Shown: positions 7,312 through 15,127 of the stretch, in pieces
Layout: each line of letters begins with the position of its first letter
Numbering within the stretch: position 1 is the first letter of the stretch
Source: Bacteroides sp. CAG:530
GTDB taxonomy: Bacteria > Bacteroidota > Bacteroidia > Bacteroidales > Bacteroidaceae
Length of the DNA: 31,995 nucleotides
Assembly: GCA_000434735.1 (NCBI GenBank)
Contig: FR881225.1
Span: 1-31,995 of the forward strand
Reading direction: 5' to 3'
The notes under the pieces: model-generated
Databases searched by the model: none
Seen by the model: only the letters and a program-made list of their open reading frames with translations
What the model was told of the DNA's origin: nothing
Made by a program: the position numbers and the translations under genes

Positions 7312-8355
7312 ATGGCAAAAATGAATTTTGGCGGGGTAATCGAAAACGTAGAAACCCGTGAAGAGTTTCCTTTGGACAAAGCGCGTGAAGTATTGAAAGA
7401 CGAAACTATCGCCGTTATCGGTTATGGTGTTCAGGGTCCTGGTCAGTCATTGAATTTGCGCGACAATGGTTTCAATGTTATCGTCGGACAGCGTCCGGGT
7501 AAGACATACGAAAAGGCTGTTGCCGACGGATGGGTTCCGGGTGAAACTTTGTTTGGCATCAAAGAAGCATGCGAACGTGCCACTATCATTGCCGTTCTGT
7601 TGTCGGATGCAGCTCAGATTGCTGTATGGCCTACTATTAAAGAAACACTTACTCCGGGTAAGGCATTATATTTCTCTCATGGTTTCGCTATCAACTGGAA
7701 CGACCGTACAGGCGTAGTTCCTCCTGCTGATGTAGACGTTATCATGGTTGCTCCTAAGGGTTCGGGTACTTCTTTGCGTACTATGTTCCTCGAAGGTCGT
7801 GGTTTGAACTCTTCTTACGCTATCTATCAGGATGCTACTGGCAAGGCATGGGATCGTGTTATAGCTATGGGTATCGGTATCGGTTCTGGTTACTTGTTCG
7901 AAACTACTTTCAAGCGCGAAGCTACTTCAGACTTGACTGGCGAACGTGGTACTTTGATGGGTGCTATCCAGGGATTGCTGTTGGCTCAGTACGAAACATT
8001 GCGTGAGCACGGACACACTCCTTCTGAAGCTTTCAACGAAACTGTAGAAGAATTGACTCAGTCTTTGATGCCGCTGTTTGCTGCTAAGGGTATGGACTGG
8101 ATGTACGCTAACTGTTCTACTACAGCTCAGCGTGGTGCTTTAGACTGGATGGTTCCGTTCCACGATGCTACTAAGCCTGTATTCGAGAAATTGTATAAAT
8201 CAGTTTCAGACGGTATCGAAGCTCAGCGTTCTATCGACTCTAACTCTCAGCCCGATTATCGTGAAAAACTTAATGCTGAATTGAAGGCATTGCACGATAG
8301 CGAAATGTGGCAGACTGGTGCTGTAGTTCGTAAACTTCGTCCTGAAAACAATTAA
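7312..8355 (+). CDS. ilvC: Ketol-acid reductoisomerase
   Basis: IlvC isomerises and reduces acetolactate or acetohydroxybutyrate with a nicotinamide cofactor and Mg2+. The 347-residue class I-length product shows the Rossmann motif IAVIGYGVQGPGQSLNLRDN, the following NVIVGQRPGKT cofactor loop, the conserved VMVAPKGSGTSLR region and the metal-binding DLTGERGTLMGAIQG. The GPGQ variant of the glycine motif replaces the GHAH seen in many proteobacterial enzymes. It is the last gene of the operon. A 57-base gap separates it from the thioesterase and I see no good TAnnTTTG box there. A strong terminator follows 26 bases after the stop. Confidence 0.95.
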   Translation: MAKMNFGGVIENVETREEFPLDKAREVLKDETIAVIGYGVQGPGQSLNLRDNGFNVIVGQRPGKTYEKAVADGWVPGETLFGIKEACERATIIAVLLSDAAQIAVWPTIKETLTPGKALYFSHGFAINWNDRTGVVPPADVDVIMVAPKGSGTSLRTMFLEGRGLNSSYAIYQDATGKAWDRVIAMGIGIGSGYLFETTFKREATSDLTGERGTLMGAIQGLLLAQYETLREHGHTPSEAFNETVEELTQSLMPLFAAKGMDWMYANCSTTAQRGALDWMVPFHDATKPVFEKLYKSVSDGIEAQRSIDSNSQPDYREKLNAELKALHDSEMWQTGAVVRKLRPENN

Positions 8356-8381
8356 TATTTAGTTTGTTAAGGGTAATATAA

Positions 8382-8440
8382 AATCCCGGCATCGGATGTT
8401 TCATTTTATGAAGCTGTCCGATGCCGGGATTATTTGTTTT
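8382..8440 (+). terminator. Terminator of the ilv operon
   Basis: AATCCCGGCATCGGA (8382-8396) and TCCGATGCCGGGATT (8417-8431) form a perfect 15-bp stem with a 20-base loop, followed by a T-rich tract. Confidence 0.88.
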
Positions 8441-8449
8441 TGTAGGTGG

Positions 8450-8479
8450 GTTTCATTTAAAGATATTATGTTACATTTG
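8450..8479 (+). promoter_or_regulatory. Probable promoter of the MFS permease gene
   Basis: TACATTTG at 8472-8479 matches the -7 consensus. The -33 position holds only GTTTC (8450-8454), so the element is half-convincing. The start codon follows 27 bases later. Confidence 0.42.
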
Positions 8480-8506
8480 TAATCTACAATTAATAAAACA
8501 AGACTA

Positions 8507-9769
8507 ATGATTATGAAATCACCGTGGGCATGGGTCCCGTCTCTATATTTTGCCGAAGGGCTTCCGTATGTAGTTATCACTACTTTATCGCTTGTGATGT
8601 ATAAGTGTATGGGCATTTCTAATGCCGAGATAGCTTTCTATACCAGTTGGCTTAACCTGCCGTGGGTTATAAAACCGCTATGGAGTCCGTTTGTAGATTT
8701 GCTGCGTACCAAGCGTTTTTGGATTATATCCATGCAACTCCTTTTAGGAGCTGGTATGGCAGGCATCGCCTTTACATTGCCTACAAGTTATTTTTTCCAA
8801 CTTTCGTTAGCCATATTCTGGCTTATGGCATTCAGTTCGGCTACTCACGATATAGCTGCCGACGGATTTTATATCTTGGGCTTGACCGACCATCAACAAG
8901 CGTTTTTTGTGGGCATACGCAGCACGTTCTATAGGTTGGCACTCATTGCCGGTCAGGGATTGCTCATTATGCTGGCGGGCAAATTAGAGGTGGTTACAGC
9001 CAATGTGCCTTATGCGTGGAGCATAACTCTTTTCATAGCAGCGGGACTGATGATGGCTATGTGGGCGTATCACTCGGTGGCATTGCCTCGTCCCGATGGC
9101 GATGTACCGGCTTGCTCGGTTACTGCATCTACGCTACTACACGAGTTTATGCGTACATTCCGCTCTTTCTTCCGAAAAGAAGGTGCACTTGTAGCAGTGC
9201 TGTTCATGTTGCTCTATCGTTTGCCCGAAGCTCAGTTGGTTAAGATGGAGATACCTTTCTTAAAAGATACATTATCGGCAGGCGGACTGGGACTCTCTAC
9301 CGCACAGATAGGAGTTACGCAGGGTACAGTTGGAATTATAGGATTGGTGATAGGAGGTATAATAGGCGGATTGATGGTGTCTCGCCACGGCTTGCGCCGA
9401 CTGATGTGGTGGATGGTATGTGCCATATCTCTGCCCGATGCAGTATTTGTTTACCTCAGTTATTTCCCCGAAACTCCGTTGCTGTGGATCAACGTATGCG
9501 TATTCATAGAGCAGTTGGGATATGGTTTCGGTTTTACCGCCTACATGATGTTTATGATATACTTTTCGCGTGGAAAACATAGCACTGCCCATTATGCCAT
9601 CTGTACTGCATTTATGGCGCTTGGCATGATGTTACCGGGCATGGCTGCCGGATGGATTCAGGAAGCCTTGGGTTACACCGGCTTTTTCTGGTGGATAATG
9701 TTATGTTGTGGTGCTACGTTCGGTGTTACGGCTTTGCTCGATATTGACCCGGAGTTTGGTAAGAAGTAG
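8507..9769 (+). CDS. AmpG/PAT-like MFS permease
   Basis: This 420-residue inner-membrane protein has about twelve hydrophobic segments spread over its length, as in the major facilitator superfamily. The N terminus (WVPSLYFAEGLPYVV) and the segment FSSATHDIAADGFYI are typical of the AmpG/PAT branch, whose best-known member imports anhydro-muropeptides for peptidoglycan recycling. Other PAT-family members carry acetyl-CoA or siderophores, so the substrate is only suggested. ATG codons at 8507 and 8513 are both plausible starts. The gene is monocistronic, bounded by the ilv terminator upstream and a repeat-containing gap downstream. No peptidoglycan gene is adjacent. Confidence 0.8.
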   Translation: MIMKSPWAWVPSLYFAEGLPYVVITTLSLVMYKCMGISNAEIAFYTSWLNLPWVIKPLWSPFVDLLRTKRFWIISMQLLLGAGMAGIAFTLPTSYFFQLSLAIFWLMAFSSATHDIAADGFYILGLTDHQQAFFVGIRSTFYRLALIAGQGLLIMLAGKLEVVTANVPYAWSITLFIAAGLMMAMWAYHSVALPRPDGDVPACSVTASTLLHEFMRTFRSFFRKEGALVAVLFMLLYRLPEAQLVKMEIPFLKDTLSAGGLGLSTAQIGVTQGTVGIIGLVIGGIIGGLMVSRHGLRRLMWWMVCAISLPDAVFVYLSYFPETPLLWINVCVFIEQLGYGFGFTAYMMFMIYFSRGKHSTAHYAICTAFMALGMMLPGMAAGWIQEALGYTGFFWWIMLCCGATFGVTALLDIDPEFGKK

Positions 9770-9802
9770 GTCGGTCTTTTTGACGCAAGGCGATTCGCTA
9801 AA

Positions 9803-9876
9803 AACCATTCGCATATTGCAGACCTGCGAATCGCATTCTTTCACTTTGATCATCGCATTCTTTCACTTGAATCATC
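9803..9876 (+). repeat. Dispersed repeat, copy A
   Basis: The first 36 bases (9803-9838, beginning AACCATTCGCATATTGC) recur identically at 26604-26639. The unit contains a small hairpin, ATTCGCA/TGCGAAT. Here it is followed by two tandem versions of ATCGCATTCTTTCACTT (near 9829-9846 and 9852-9868). Both dispersed copies have the same orientation and lie in gene-free gaps 16.8 kb apart. Confidence 0.72.
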
Positions 9877-9910
9877 GAAATCTTTTTTACCATTTTCAGG
9901 ATGTGCTGAA

Positions 9911-9961
9911 AAAATCCCACTATCAGCGGCTCAATGTGTGGAGTGCCGATAGTGGGATTTT
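9911..9961 (-). terminator. Terminator of the fimbrial operon (possibly bidirectional)
   Basis: AAAATCCCACTATC (9911-9924) is the exact reverse complement of GATAGTGGGATTTT (9948-9961). It is flanked by A tracts on the left and T residues on the right, so it can stop transcription from both the fimbrillin gene (minus) and the permease gene (plus). Confidence 0.78.
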
Positions 9962-9998
9962 ATGTTTTAAAGAGATCTCTCTTTAGTTCTGCTTGAGA

Positions 9999-11210
9999 TT
10001 ATGGTTTAGGAGTAGCTGGTTTAGGAGTAGCGTCATCCGGAGTGTAAGGAACGTCTATGCCGCTGTTGGTAGCTGTATCCCAGTCTGCAACTGTTGCATC
10101 AAGTTTAACTTGATCTACCGCGATGGTGAAAGTCAAGTTATAAGCTTTGCCCTGCTGCATAATACCTGCCGGAAGGTATACAGTCTTTGTAGCGGAAGTC
10201 TTAGAGTATCCGTCTTTCAGATTGCTATCTTCGGTGATGATATCGTATGTGATAGTAGCTGAGATAGATTTTGCTGTCAAACCGGTTTCGTTTGGCGCAG
10301 GAATTAAGAACAAATACTGATCTGTATTGAATAAGTTAACTGGTGAAGAACTTTCCAATGCGATGCCTTTATTGCTGGGAGTGTTGTTATCTATTACTTT
10401 AGTATTAGATATTGTCCAATCACCACTCCATTTAAGAATAGACTGAAGATCGAGGTCGGCTGTTGCTGGGGTTCTTTTTTCTTTTTCTTCCCACATTCCA
10501 CGCTCTTTAGTTACTCCAGGAAATGTATACGTTGCTTTAGTATAGAATTCACCACCGGATTTAAGTTTTAAGCTGCGGATTACAACTTTAGTTTTGTTGG
10601 CAGCAGTTGAACCATATACATTTTCGCTTACTTTGGCTTTTAGATCGATGCGGGTCATTTCATGCTTAAGATTGAATGTTACCTTATCACTCACTTCATT
10701 GCCGTTAGTTTTAAATTTGTGATGATTTGCGGTAGCTACAAAGTCCACCATATTGGTTAAATCGGCATTTGTACCTGTAGGAAGTGATATTGTAGCTGTA
10801 ACTGCATCATGCGCTTTGCTTGTAGAAAGTGTTATAAGGTTATTGGCAGCAGTCGTATGTGGTGCGTATGCATAAAAGGAAATATAGTGTTCTCCATACT
10901 CTGTACTTTCCATTGTTGGCCAATATTTTACAGGGCTATAAGTCCACGAACCGTCGCTTTTTATAACCTCCTGATTGTACATGAATTCCTGTTCGTTATA
11001 CATTCCCAAATAAGCCGTAACACCAAAATTATTAAGATTATCATTAGTTATTATAGTACCACGAGAGCCTTGAGCGTCACGTCCTAAGTACACTCCGAAT
11101 TCTATAGGGTCTCCTTGTTTGGTATTATTTCCTCCAATTTCATCATTCGAACAGCTTGTCATTGTCAGAGCTGCGCAGGCGATGACTCCCATAATATAGT
11201 TCTTTTTCAT
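9999..11210 (-). CDS. Fimbrillin-family lipoprotein (second tandem copy)
   Basis: This 403-residue secreted lipoprotein has a hydrophobic signal and a lipobox ending at Cys20 (ALTMTSC). The body resembles Mfa/FimA-type fimbrillins: an N-terminal segment IEFGVYLGRDAQGSRGT, a WTYSPVKYWP segment, and alternating beta-strand-like repeats. It is a close paralogue of the gene 20 bases upstream (11231-12454). They share MKxNYxMGxIACAALTM, the YLGR-x-AQGSRGT segment, the VKYWP segment and the C-terminal ending beginning VPY. Its own C terminus carries a small duplication, PKPATPKP, encoded by a repeated GGTTTAGGAGTAGC on the plus strand. It is last in the operon and probably a shaft or tip subunit exported through the lipoprotein pathway and polymerised at the surface. 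The exact role is not determinable. Confidence 0.8.
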   Translation of the reverse strand: MKKNYIMGVIACAALTMTSCSNDEIGGNNTKQGDPIEFGVYLGRDAQGSRGTIITNDNLNNFGVTAYLGMYNEQEFMYNQEVIKSDGSWTYSPVKYWPTMESTEYGEHYISFYAYAPHTTAANNLITLSTSKAHDAVTATISLPTGTNADLTNMVDFVATANHHKFKTNGNEVSDKVTFNLKHEMTRIDLKAKVSENVYGSTAANKTKVVIRSLKLKSGGEFYTKATYTFPGVTKERGMWEEKEKRTPATADLDLQSILKWSGDWTISNTKVIDNNTPSNKGIALESSSPVNLFNTDQYLFLIPAPNETGLTAKSISATITYDIITEDSNLKDGYSKTSATKTVYLPAGIMQQGKAYNLTFTIAVDQVKLDATVADWDTATNSGIDVPYTPDDATPKPATPKP

Positions 11211-11230
11211 ATTCAGTTATTGTTGCGTTT

Positions 11231-12454
11231 TTAATTCTGTTTTGTTGCGTCGTCTGGAGAATAAGGAACGTCTATGTTGCTATCTGAAGGTTTATCCCAT
11301 TCATTGACAGTTGCGTTTAGCACAATTTCATCTAATTTGATGGTGAATATATAATTGTAAGAAATACCTTGCTTCAAAGTACCTGTTGGTAATAAAACAG
11401 TCTTTGTAGCCGAAGTACAAGAATAACCTTTTACAAGATTACTGTCTTCTGTTACGATATCGTATTCGATGGTAGCTGTTGCTTTTCCGTCTGTTAAACC
11501 ATTTTCGTTATCTGCTGAAACAGGAATCAGGTACAGATATTCATTGGCTTTAAATAAATCCTTTGCTGTGGTATCGATTAATTTTAAGCCCTTTACTCCA
11601 GTTTTATAATTACCATTTGCGCTAGCACCTGTTGCAGCGGCATCTGTTGCAGTGGCAGCTGTGATGGTTTCTGTTTTTAAAACTCCGTTCAAATTTAAAG
11701 TATAAGTTAAATCATTAGTTGTAGGAGCCGCCCATTTACCTCTTTTGCTATCGTCTGTAGAAAATGTATATATACCCGACTTATAGAATTGTCCTTTATT
11801 ATTAAATGTTACATTCTTGATAACGACAAATGTTTTATGTTTTGGGGAAGCGTCATATACCAATTTATCAAGCTTTGCTTGTACCTTAACACGAGTCATT
11901 TCGTGTTTTAGTGTGAAACTTACATTGTTGTTAGCTGACGCGCTATTGTCATGGGTCTTATTCATCTGTACGGCAGCCACAAAGTCAATTGTTTGAGATG
12001 GATCATCTGGCAAAGTGATTGTTGCAGTAGGTGCGCCAGTTTCAGAATTGCCTGAAAGTACTATGCCGTTATTATTGTCGTTTTCTACGTATGGGGCATA
12101 AGCAAAGAAAGAAACTTTGTCGCCTACTTTAGTCGGCCAGTATTTTACTGGAGTGTATTCCCAATTAGTACCGTTATGTGTAACTTTCTGATTCCACATA
12201 AAGTTAGGCTTATTGGTATTGGCGAAATTAGCTTGTTCGGTATAATAAGCCAATACGCCAAAACCGCTAGTCTTTATAGATGTGGTAGAGGTTTCTGTAC
12301 CACGAGAACCTTGCGCATTGCGTCCAAGATAAGTGCTGAACTCGATAGCGTTATTTCCTTGCGACTGCTGAGGAGCATTGATTTCATCATTAGAACAACC
12401 CGTCATTGTGAGAGCTGCACAGGCGATGAGGCCCATAAAATAATTCTGTTTCAT
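11231..12454 (-). CDS. Fimbrillin-family lipoprotein (first tandem copy)
   Basis: This 407-residue secreted lipoprotein has a signal and lipobox ending at Cys20 (ALTMTGC). After the mature N terminus come IEFSTYLGRNAQGSRGT and the WEYTPVKYWPTKVGDKVSFF segment. These are shared with the downstream paralogue and are typical of the Mfa_like_1/fimbrillin family of surface appendage subunits. A central stretch, TETITAATATDAAATGASAN, is low-complexity and absent from the paralogue, suggesting divergence of a surface-exposed loop. It lies 48 bases after the DUF5119 gene and 20 before its paralogue, all in one transcriptional direction. Adhesive function is inferred from family and context. Confidence 0.8.
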   Translation of the reverse strand: MKQNYFMGLIACAALTMTGCSNDEINAPQQSQGNNAIEFSTYLGRNAQGSRGTETSTTSIKTSGFGVLAYYTEQANFANTNKPNFMWNQKVTHNGTNWEYTPVKYWPTKVGDKVSFFAYAPYVENDNNNGIVLSGNSETGAPTATITLPDDPSQTIDFVAAVQMNKTHDNSASANNNVSFTLKHEMTRVKVQAKLDKLVYDASPKHKTFVVIKNVTFNNKGQFYKSGIYTFSTDDSKRGKWAAPTTNDLTYTLNLNGVLKTETITAATATDAAATGASANGNYKTGVKGLKLIDTTAKDLFKANEYLYLIPVSADNENGLTDGKATATIEYDIVTEDSNLVKGYSCTSATKTVLLPTGTLKQGISYNYIFTIKLDEIVLNATVNEWDKPSDSNIDVPYSPDDATKQN

Positions 12455-12502
12455 GTTAATTTTTCGTTTAGTGGTTTATTATAATGTTATATTTTTCTTT
12501 GT

Positions 12503-13525
12503 TTATACACCTATGTCAAAGTTTTCTTCCTTGCCCCAATCGTCTACCTTTGCGTCGAATCCTCCGGCAGTTCCTCCTTCGGGCTTCACGTCGGGCAGTG
12601 GGTCGGCTATCTCTTTATCAATACGGAGAGATAACTCATTGTCTGTATCTTGTATAAAGCTGTCGCCCACCTTAAAGGTGTAGTTCAGCTTCGTCTTGTT
12701 GTCTACCAGCAGAAATGATACGGTCAAGGTGTTTTCTTCGGCTTCGCCTTTATGTGAGTGTGGCAGTCCGAAACTTCGTATCTTAGTGGTAACCACGCCT
12801 TGCGTAGGGTTGACTTTATCGGTTGTAATCGACCAGTTTTCTAACAACTGCGTGCCATTCTGTTCGGAAGCTCTCTGTTGCCCAAACTCATATCCCGTCG
12901 CCATTCCGTTTAGCGAGGCACGTACCGAGCGCAGATTGTATATTCCTTTCAGGTAGACATTTACCGTGATGGTATATATAATGTTCTGCGGTACAAGTGT
13001 ACCCAATATGTTGGTTTCTGGTGCCGGCTTCGAACCGTGTAATATGTTGGTGGCTTCTACCATCTCTCGGGTTACCTCAAGCGTGCCGCTCACTGTAGTT
13101 CCTATCCATTCTGGAGCTGTTATTACTTGCTCTTCATCGGTGCGGGCATTATACCAGCGCGAAGACTGCGTGTTGGCATATACCGCCGCCGTCTGCAGGT
13201 TCTCCATACCGGAAAATGATACCGAGCCGAATTCCGACGGACTCTGGTTGTACACCATCGCCCGATATTTACCCACCGCAAGGTCGGTTTCTACAAAAGC
13301 GGTATTGTTAGACAGCACCGTCTGCTGATTTCCTCCTCCTTCGGTAGAGTAGAACAGTACAGACATCCCCGTGGGCTTCTCCACACGAAACTGACTCCAG
13401 TCTACATTCACCCTTACACGAGCCTTATGCTGATGCGTATAGCACAAGTCCTTATGTCTGCACGCCGAGAACAGCATAGCCATCGGTATCATGAGCAACA
13501 GACCGATTATCGTTTTTAAACTCAT
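12503..13525 (-). CDS. DUF5119-type lipoprotein (fimbrial accessory)
   Basis: This 340-residue lipoprotein has a signal ending at Cys22 (AMLFSAC). The mature start RHKDLCYTH followed by ARVRVNVDWSQF is the pattern I associate with DUF5119 proteins, which in Bacteroidales accompany fimbrillin genes and resemble the Mfa2/FimB anchor family. The body looks beta-rich, with no catalytic motif seen. Its ATG overlaps the stop of the upstream DUF3575 gene by four bases (13522-13525), implying translational coupling, and fimbrillins follow. A role as fimbrial anchor or assembly subunit is an inference. Confidence 0.75.
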   Translation of the reverse strand: MSLKTIIGLLLMIPMAMLFSACRHKDLCYTHQHKARVRVNVDWSQFRVEKPTGMSVLFYSTEGGGNQQTVLSNNTAFVETDLAVGKYRAMVYNQSPSEFGSVSFSGMENLQTAAVYANTQSSRWYNARTDEEQVITAPEWIGTTVSGTLEVTREMVEATNILHGSKPAPETNILGTLVPQNIIYTITVNVYLKGIYNLRSVRASLNGMATGYEFGQQRASEQNGTQLLENWSITTDKVNPTQGVVTTKIRSFGLPHSHKGEAEENTLTVSFLLVDNKTKLNYTFKVGDSFIQDTDNELSLRIDKEIADPLPDVKPEGGTAGGFDAKVDDWGKEENFDIGV

Positions 13526-14772
13526 CGTTTGCCTCCTTTCCGGGCGTTATATCCTCGTCCTAACAGCCATACAAGTGAAACCTCAGCCTTAGTAGGGCCT
13601 ATGTAATGCCTGTTTTTGGTGCATTGCCATACGTAGCACTCTTCCATAGGCAGATATTCTTTATATACTCCACCCAGATAGCCTACGCCCACACTGAAAT
13701 CAAGGTTCAGCCTCTTGGCTATAGGCATGGAGTAGCCGTACGACAGTCCCGCAGCATAACTCCATTTATCGCCCAGATAGCCTCGTCCGCCTCTTTCAAA
13801 GTCGTACGTAATTATCTGTCCGTACACCCCTACGTGATGCCCGGTAAGCACTCTGCGTCCAGGCTTTCCAAACCAACGGCGCACCTCGATATCTCCACCG
13901 TATGTACGCCAGTAGTTATGACGCTTGTCGCTCTTCCACCAAGCATACATCCATGCCGCCGATACCGACCAATCGTCGCCAAACGGAAGTTCCACGCCTG
14001 CATTTGGCACGCATAGTGCATCGTATAGCAAGTTGGTCTTTACCGCCAATACTATTCCGTCTTTCTGCTTTTTTACTTCTGGGGGATATGTTGTTTCAGT
14101 GATTTCCTTTATTATTACGGTATCTACATCCGCAGGCTCTACTGTCGTTACGCTGTCGGGCAGTACTGTTACAGGCTCTGGCATCTTCTGCGTATAGAAT
14201 ACACATATAATGGAGTTACGTAATCTGGTATAGTAGGTAGTCTTTAGATAACCGTAGCATGGCATTCGTCTCAGCTCAAGCTTCTTCTGGTCCTTGGTCT
14301 GCGTGCCGTTCAGAATTGTCATTATGCGCTCTTTCGTTTTCGCGTCAAGCTTTTCATCGCTTGCCACGAAAGACTTCAGTCCATCCCACGATTCGCCTTC
14401 AGCGTCTACCTTGAAGCCTCTTTCGCCAGACGGCAGTAGTTGGTCTACCAGCTTGCGTGCTGCCGAAGCGCGTTCGGTAGACAGCCAGTTATTGAAAGTC
14501 GTGTTACCTTCGGGCGAAGCCCAAGAGCGTATGGCTATACGTTTTATATGTTCTGAGCCTACGGAATCGAGTGCCGTTCGAAATGCGGCGATGGCATCGG
14601 AGTTGCCCATGTATTGAGAGTCGATGGTAGTTTTACTGATGCGGAAGTTGATGATACACGTCAGGCTGTCTGCGTTCTCCGGAGCGGCACACCATGCCTT
14701 AGATCCTGCTAACAATATGGCACACCATAAAATGCGTTTATTTTTGTTGATCCATTCGTTAAAACTACTCAT
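13522..14772 (-). CDS. DUF3575 outer-membrane protein with OmpA-like N-terminal domain
   Basis: This 416-residue exported protein has a signal peptide in the first 29 residues (KRILWCAILLAGSKAWCA). The first half resembles the peptidoglycan-associating OmpA-like fold seen in these proteins (RIAIRSWASPEGNTTFNNWL, then STERASAARKLVDQL). The second half matches DUF3575: TNLLYDALCVPNAGVELPFG, then WSVSAAWMYAWW, and aromatic-rich beta-barrel strands to the end. It is the first gene of the fimbrial operon, with a promoter about 100 bases upstream, and overlaps the DUF5119 gene by four bases. It probably forms an outer-membrane barrel tied to the cell wall that supports fimbrial assembly; that role is inferred. 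Confidence 0.8.
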   Translation of the reverse strand: MSSFNEWINKNKRILWCAILLAGSKAWCAAPENADSLTCIINFRISKTTIDSQYMGNSDAIAAFRTALDSVGSEHIKRIAIRSWASPEGNTTFNNWLSTERASAARKLVDQLLPSGERGFKVDAEGESWDGLKSFVASDEKLDAKTKERIMTILNGTQTKDQKKLELRRMPCYGYLKTTYYTRLRNSIICVFYTQKMPEPVTVLPDSVTTVEPADVDTVIIKEITETTYPPEVKKQKDGIVLAVKTNLLYDALCVPNAGVELPFGDDWSVSAAWMYAWWKSDKRHNYWRTYGGDIEVRRWFGKPGRRVLTGHHVGVYGQIITYDFERGGRGYLGDKWSYAAGLSYGYSMPIAKRLNLDFSVGVGYLGGVYKEYLPMEECYVWQCTKNRHYIGPTKAEVSLVWLLGRGYNARKGGKR

Positions 14773-14876
14773 ATACTTAATGTCTAGTTTTACTTTTTGC
14801 GATAGTTTTATTCTATGTGCTATTTCTCTCTTTGCCCTATTTTTCTCGTGGAAAATTCGTTTTTTTTAGCCGGGCG

Positions 14877-14909
14877 CAAAGATAAAAATTAAGTTTTTAT
14901 ATAAACAAA
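14877..14909 (-). promoter_or_regulatory. Promoter of the fimbrial operon
   Basis: On the minus strand TTTG (14906-14909) and TATCTTTG (14877-14884) are separated by 21 bases. This is a full match to the Bacteroidetes promoter, about 100 bases before the DUF3575 start codon. Confidence 0.68.
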
Positions 14910-14964
14910 TGTCTTACGGTTTGAAATGTGAAATGATTATAAAAAAGTTGTCGAGCCTTAATTA

Positions 14965-14972
14965 CCCCCCCC
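14965..14972. repeat. Homopolymeric C tract (8 C)
   Basis: Eight consecutive C residues lie in an otherwise A+T-rich gap, about 56 bases upstream of the fimbrial -33 box. The remainder of the 355-base gap (14773-15127) holds only the two divergent promoters and no gene. Confidence 0.6.
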
Positions 14973-15067
14973 ATTTTTGTGATTATAATTGTTGTTTTAT
15001 AGGCTTGGTTTTCGGCTTTATCACTTTGCTGTAAGCTATTCTTTGAAAGTATATTGCGATGTATTTT

Positions 15068-15099
15068 TTTGGAGTATTGCGGAATATTCATTTTCTTTG
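15068..15099 (+). promoter_or_regulatory. Probable promoter of the Rpn-type nuclease gene
   Basis: TTTG (15068-15071) and TTTCTTTG (15092-15099, one mismatch to TAnnTTTG) are separated by 20 bases and lie 28 bases before the ATG. Confidence 0.42.
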
Positions 15100-15127
15100 C
15101 ATATAACGAATAATAAAACGCAGAACT

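Noticed and set aside
8382..8440. Regulatory RNA between ilvC and the permease
   Set aside because: The perfect 15-bp stem followed by T residues, directly after the operon, is fully explained as a terminator.
14773..15127. Invertible (phase-variable) fimbrial promoter
   Set aside because: I found no pair of inverted repeats flanking the promoter and no recombinase gene nearby.
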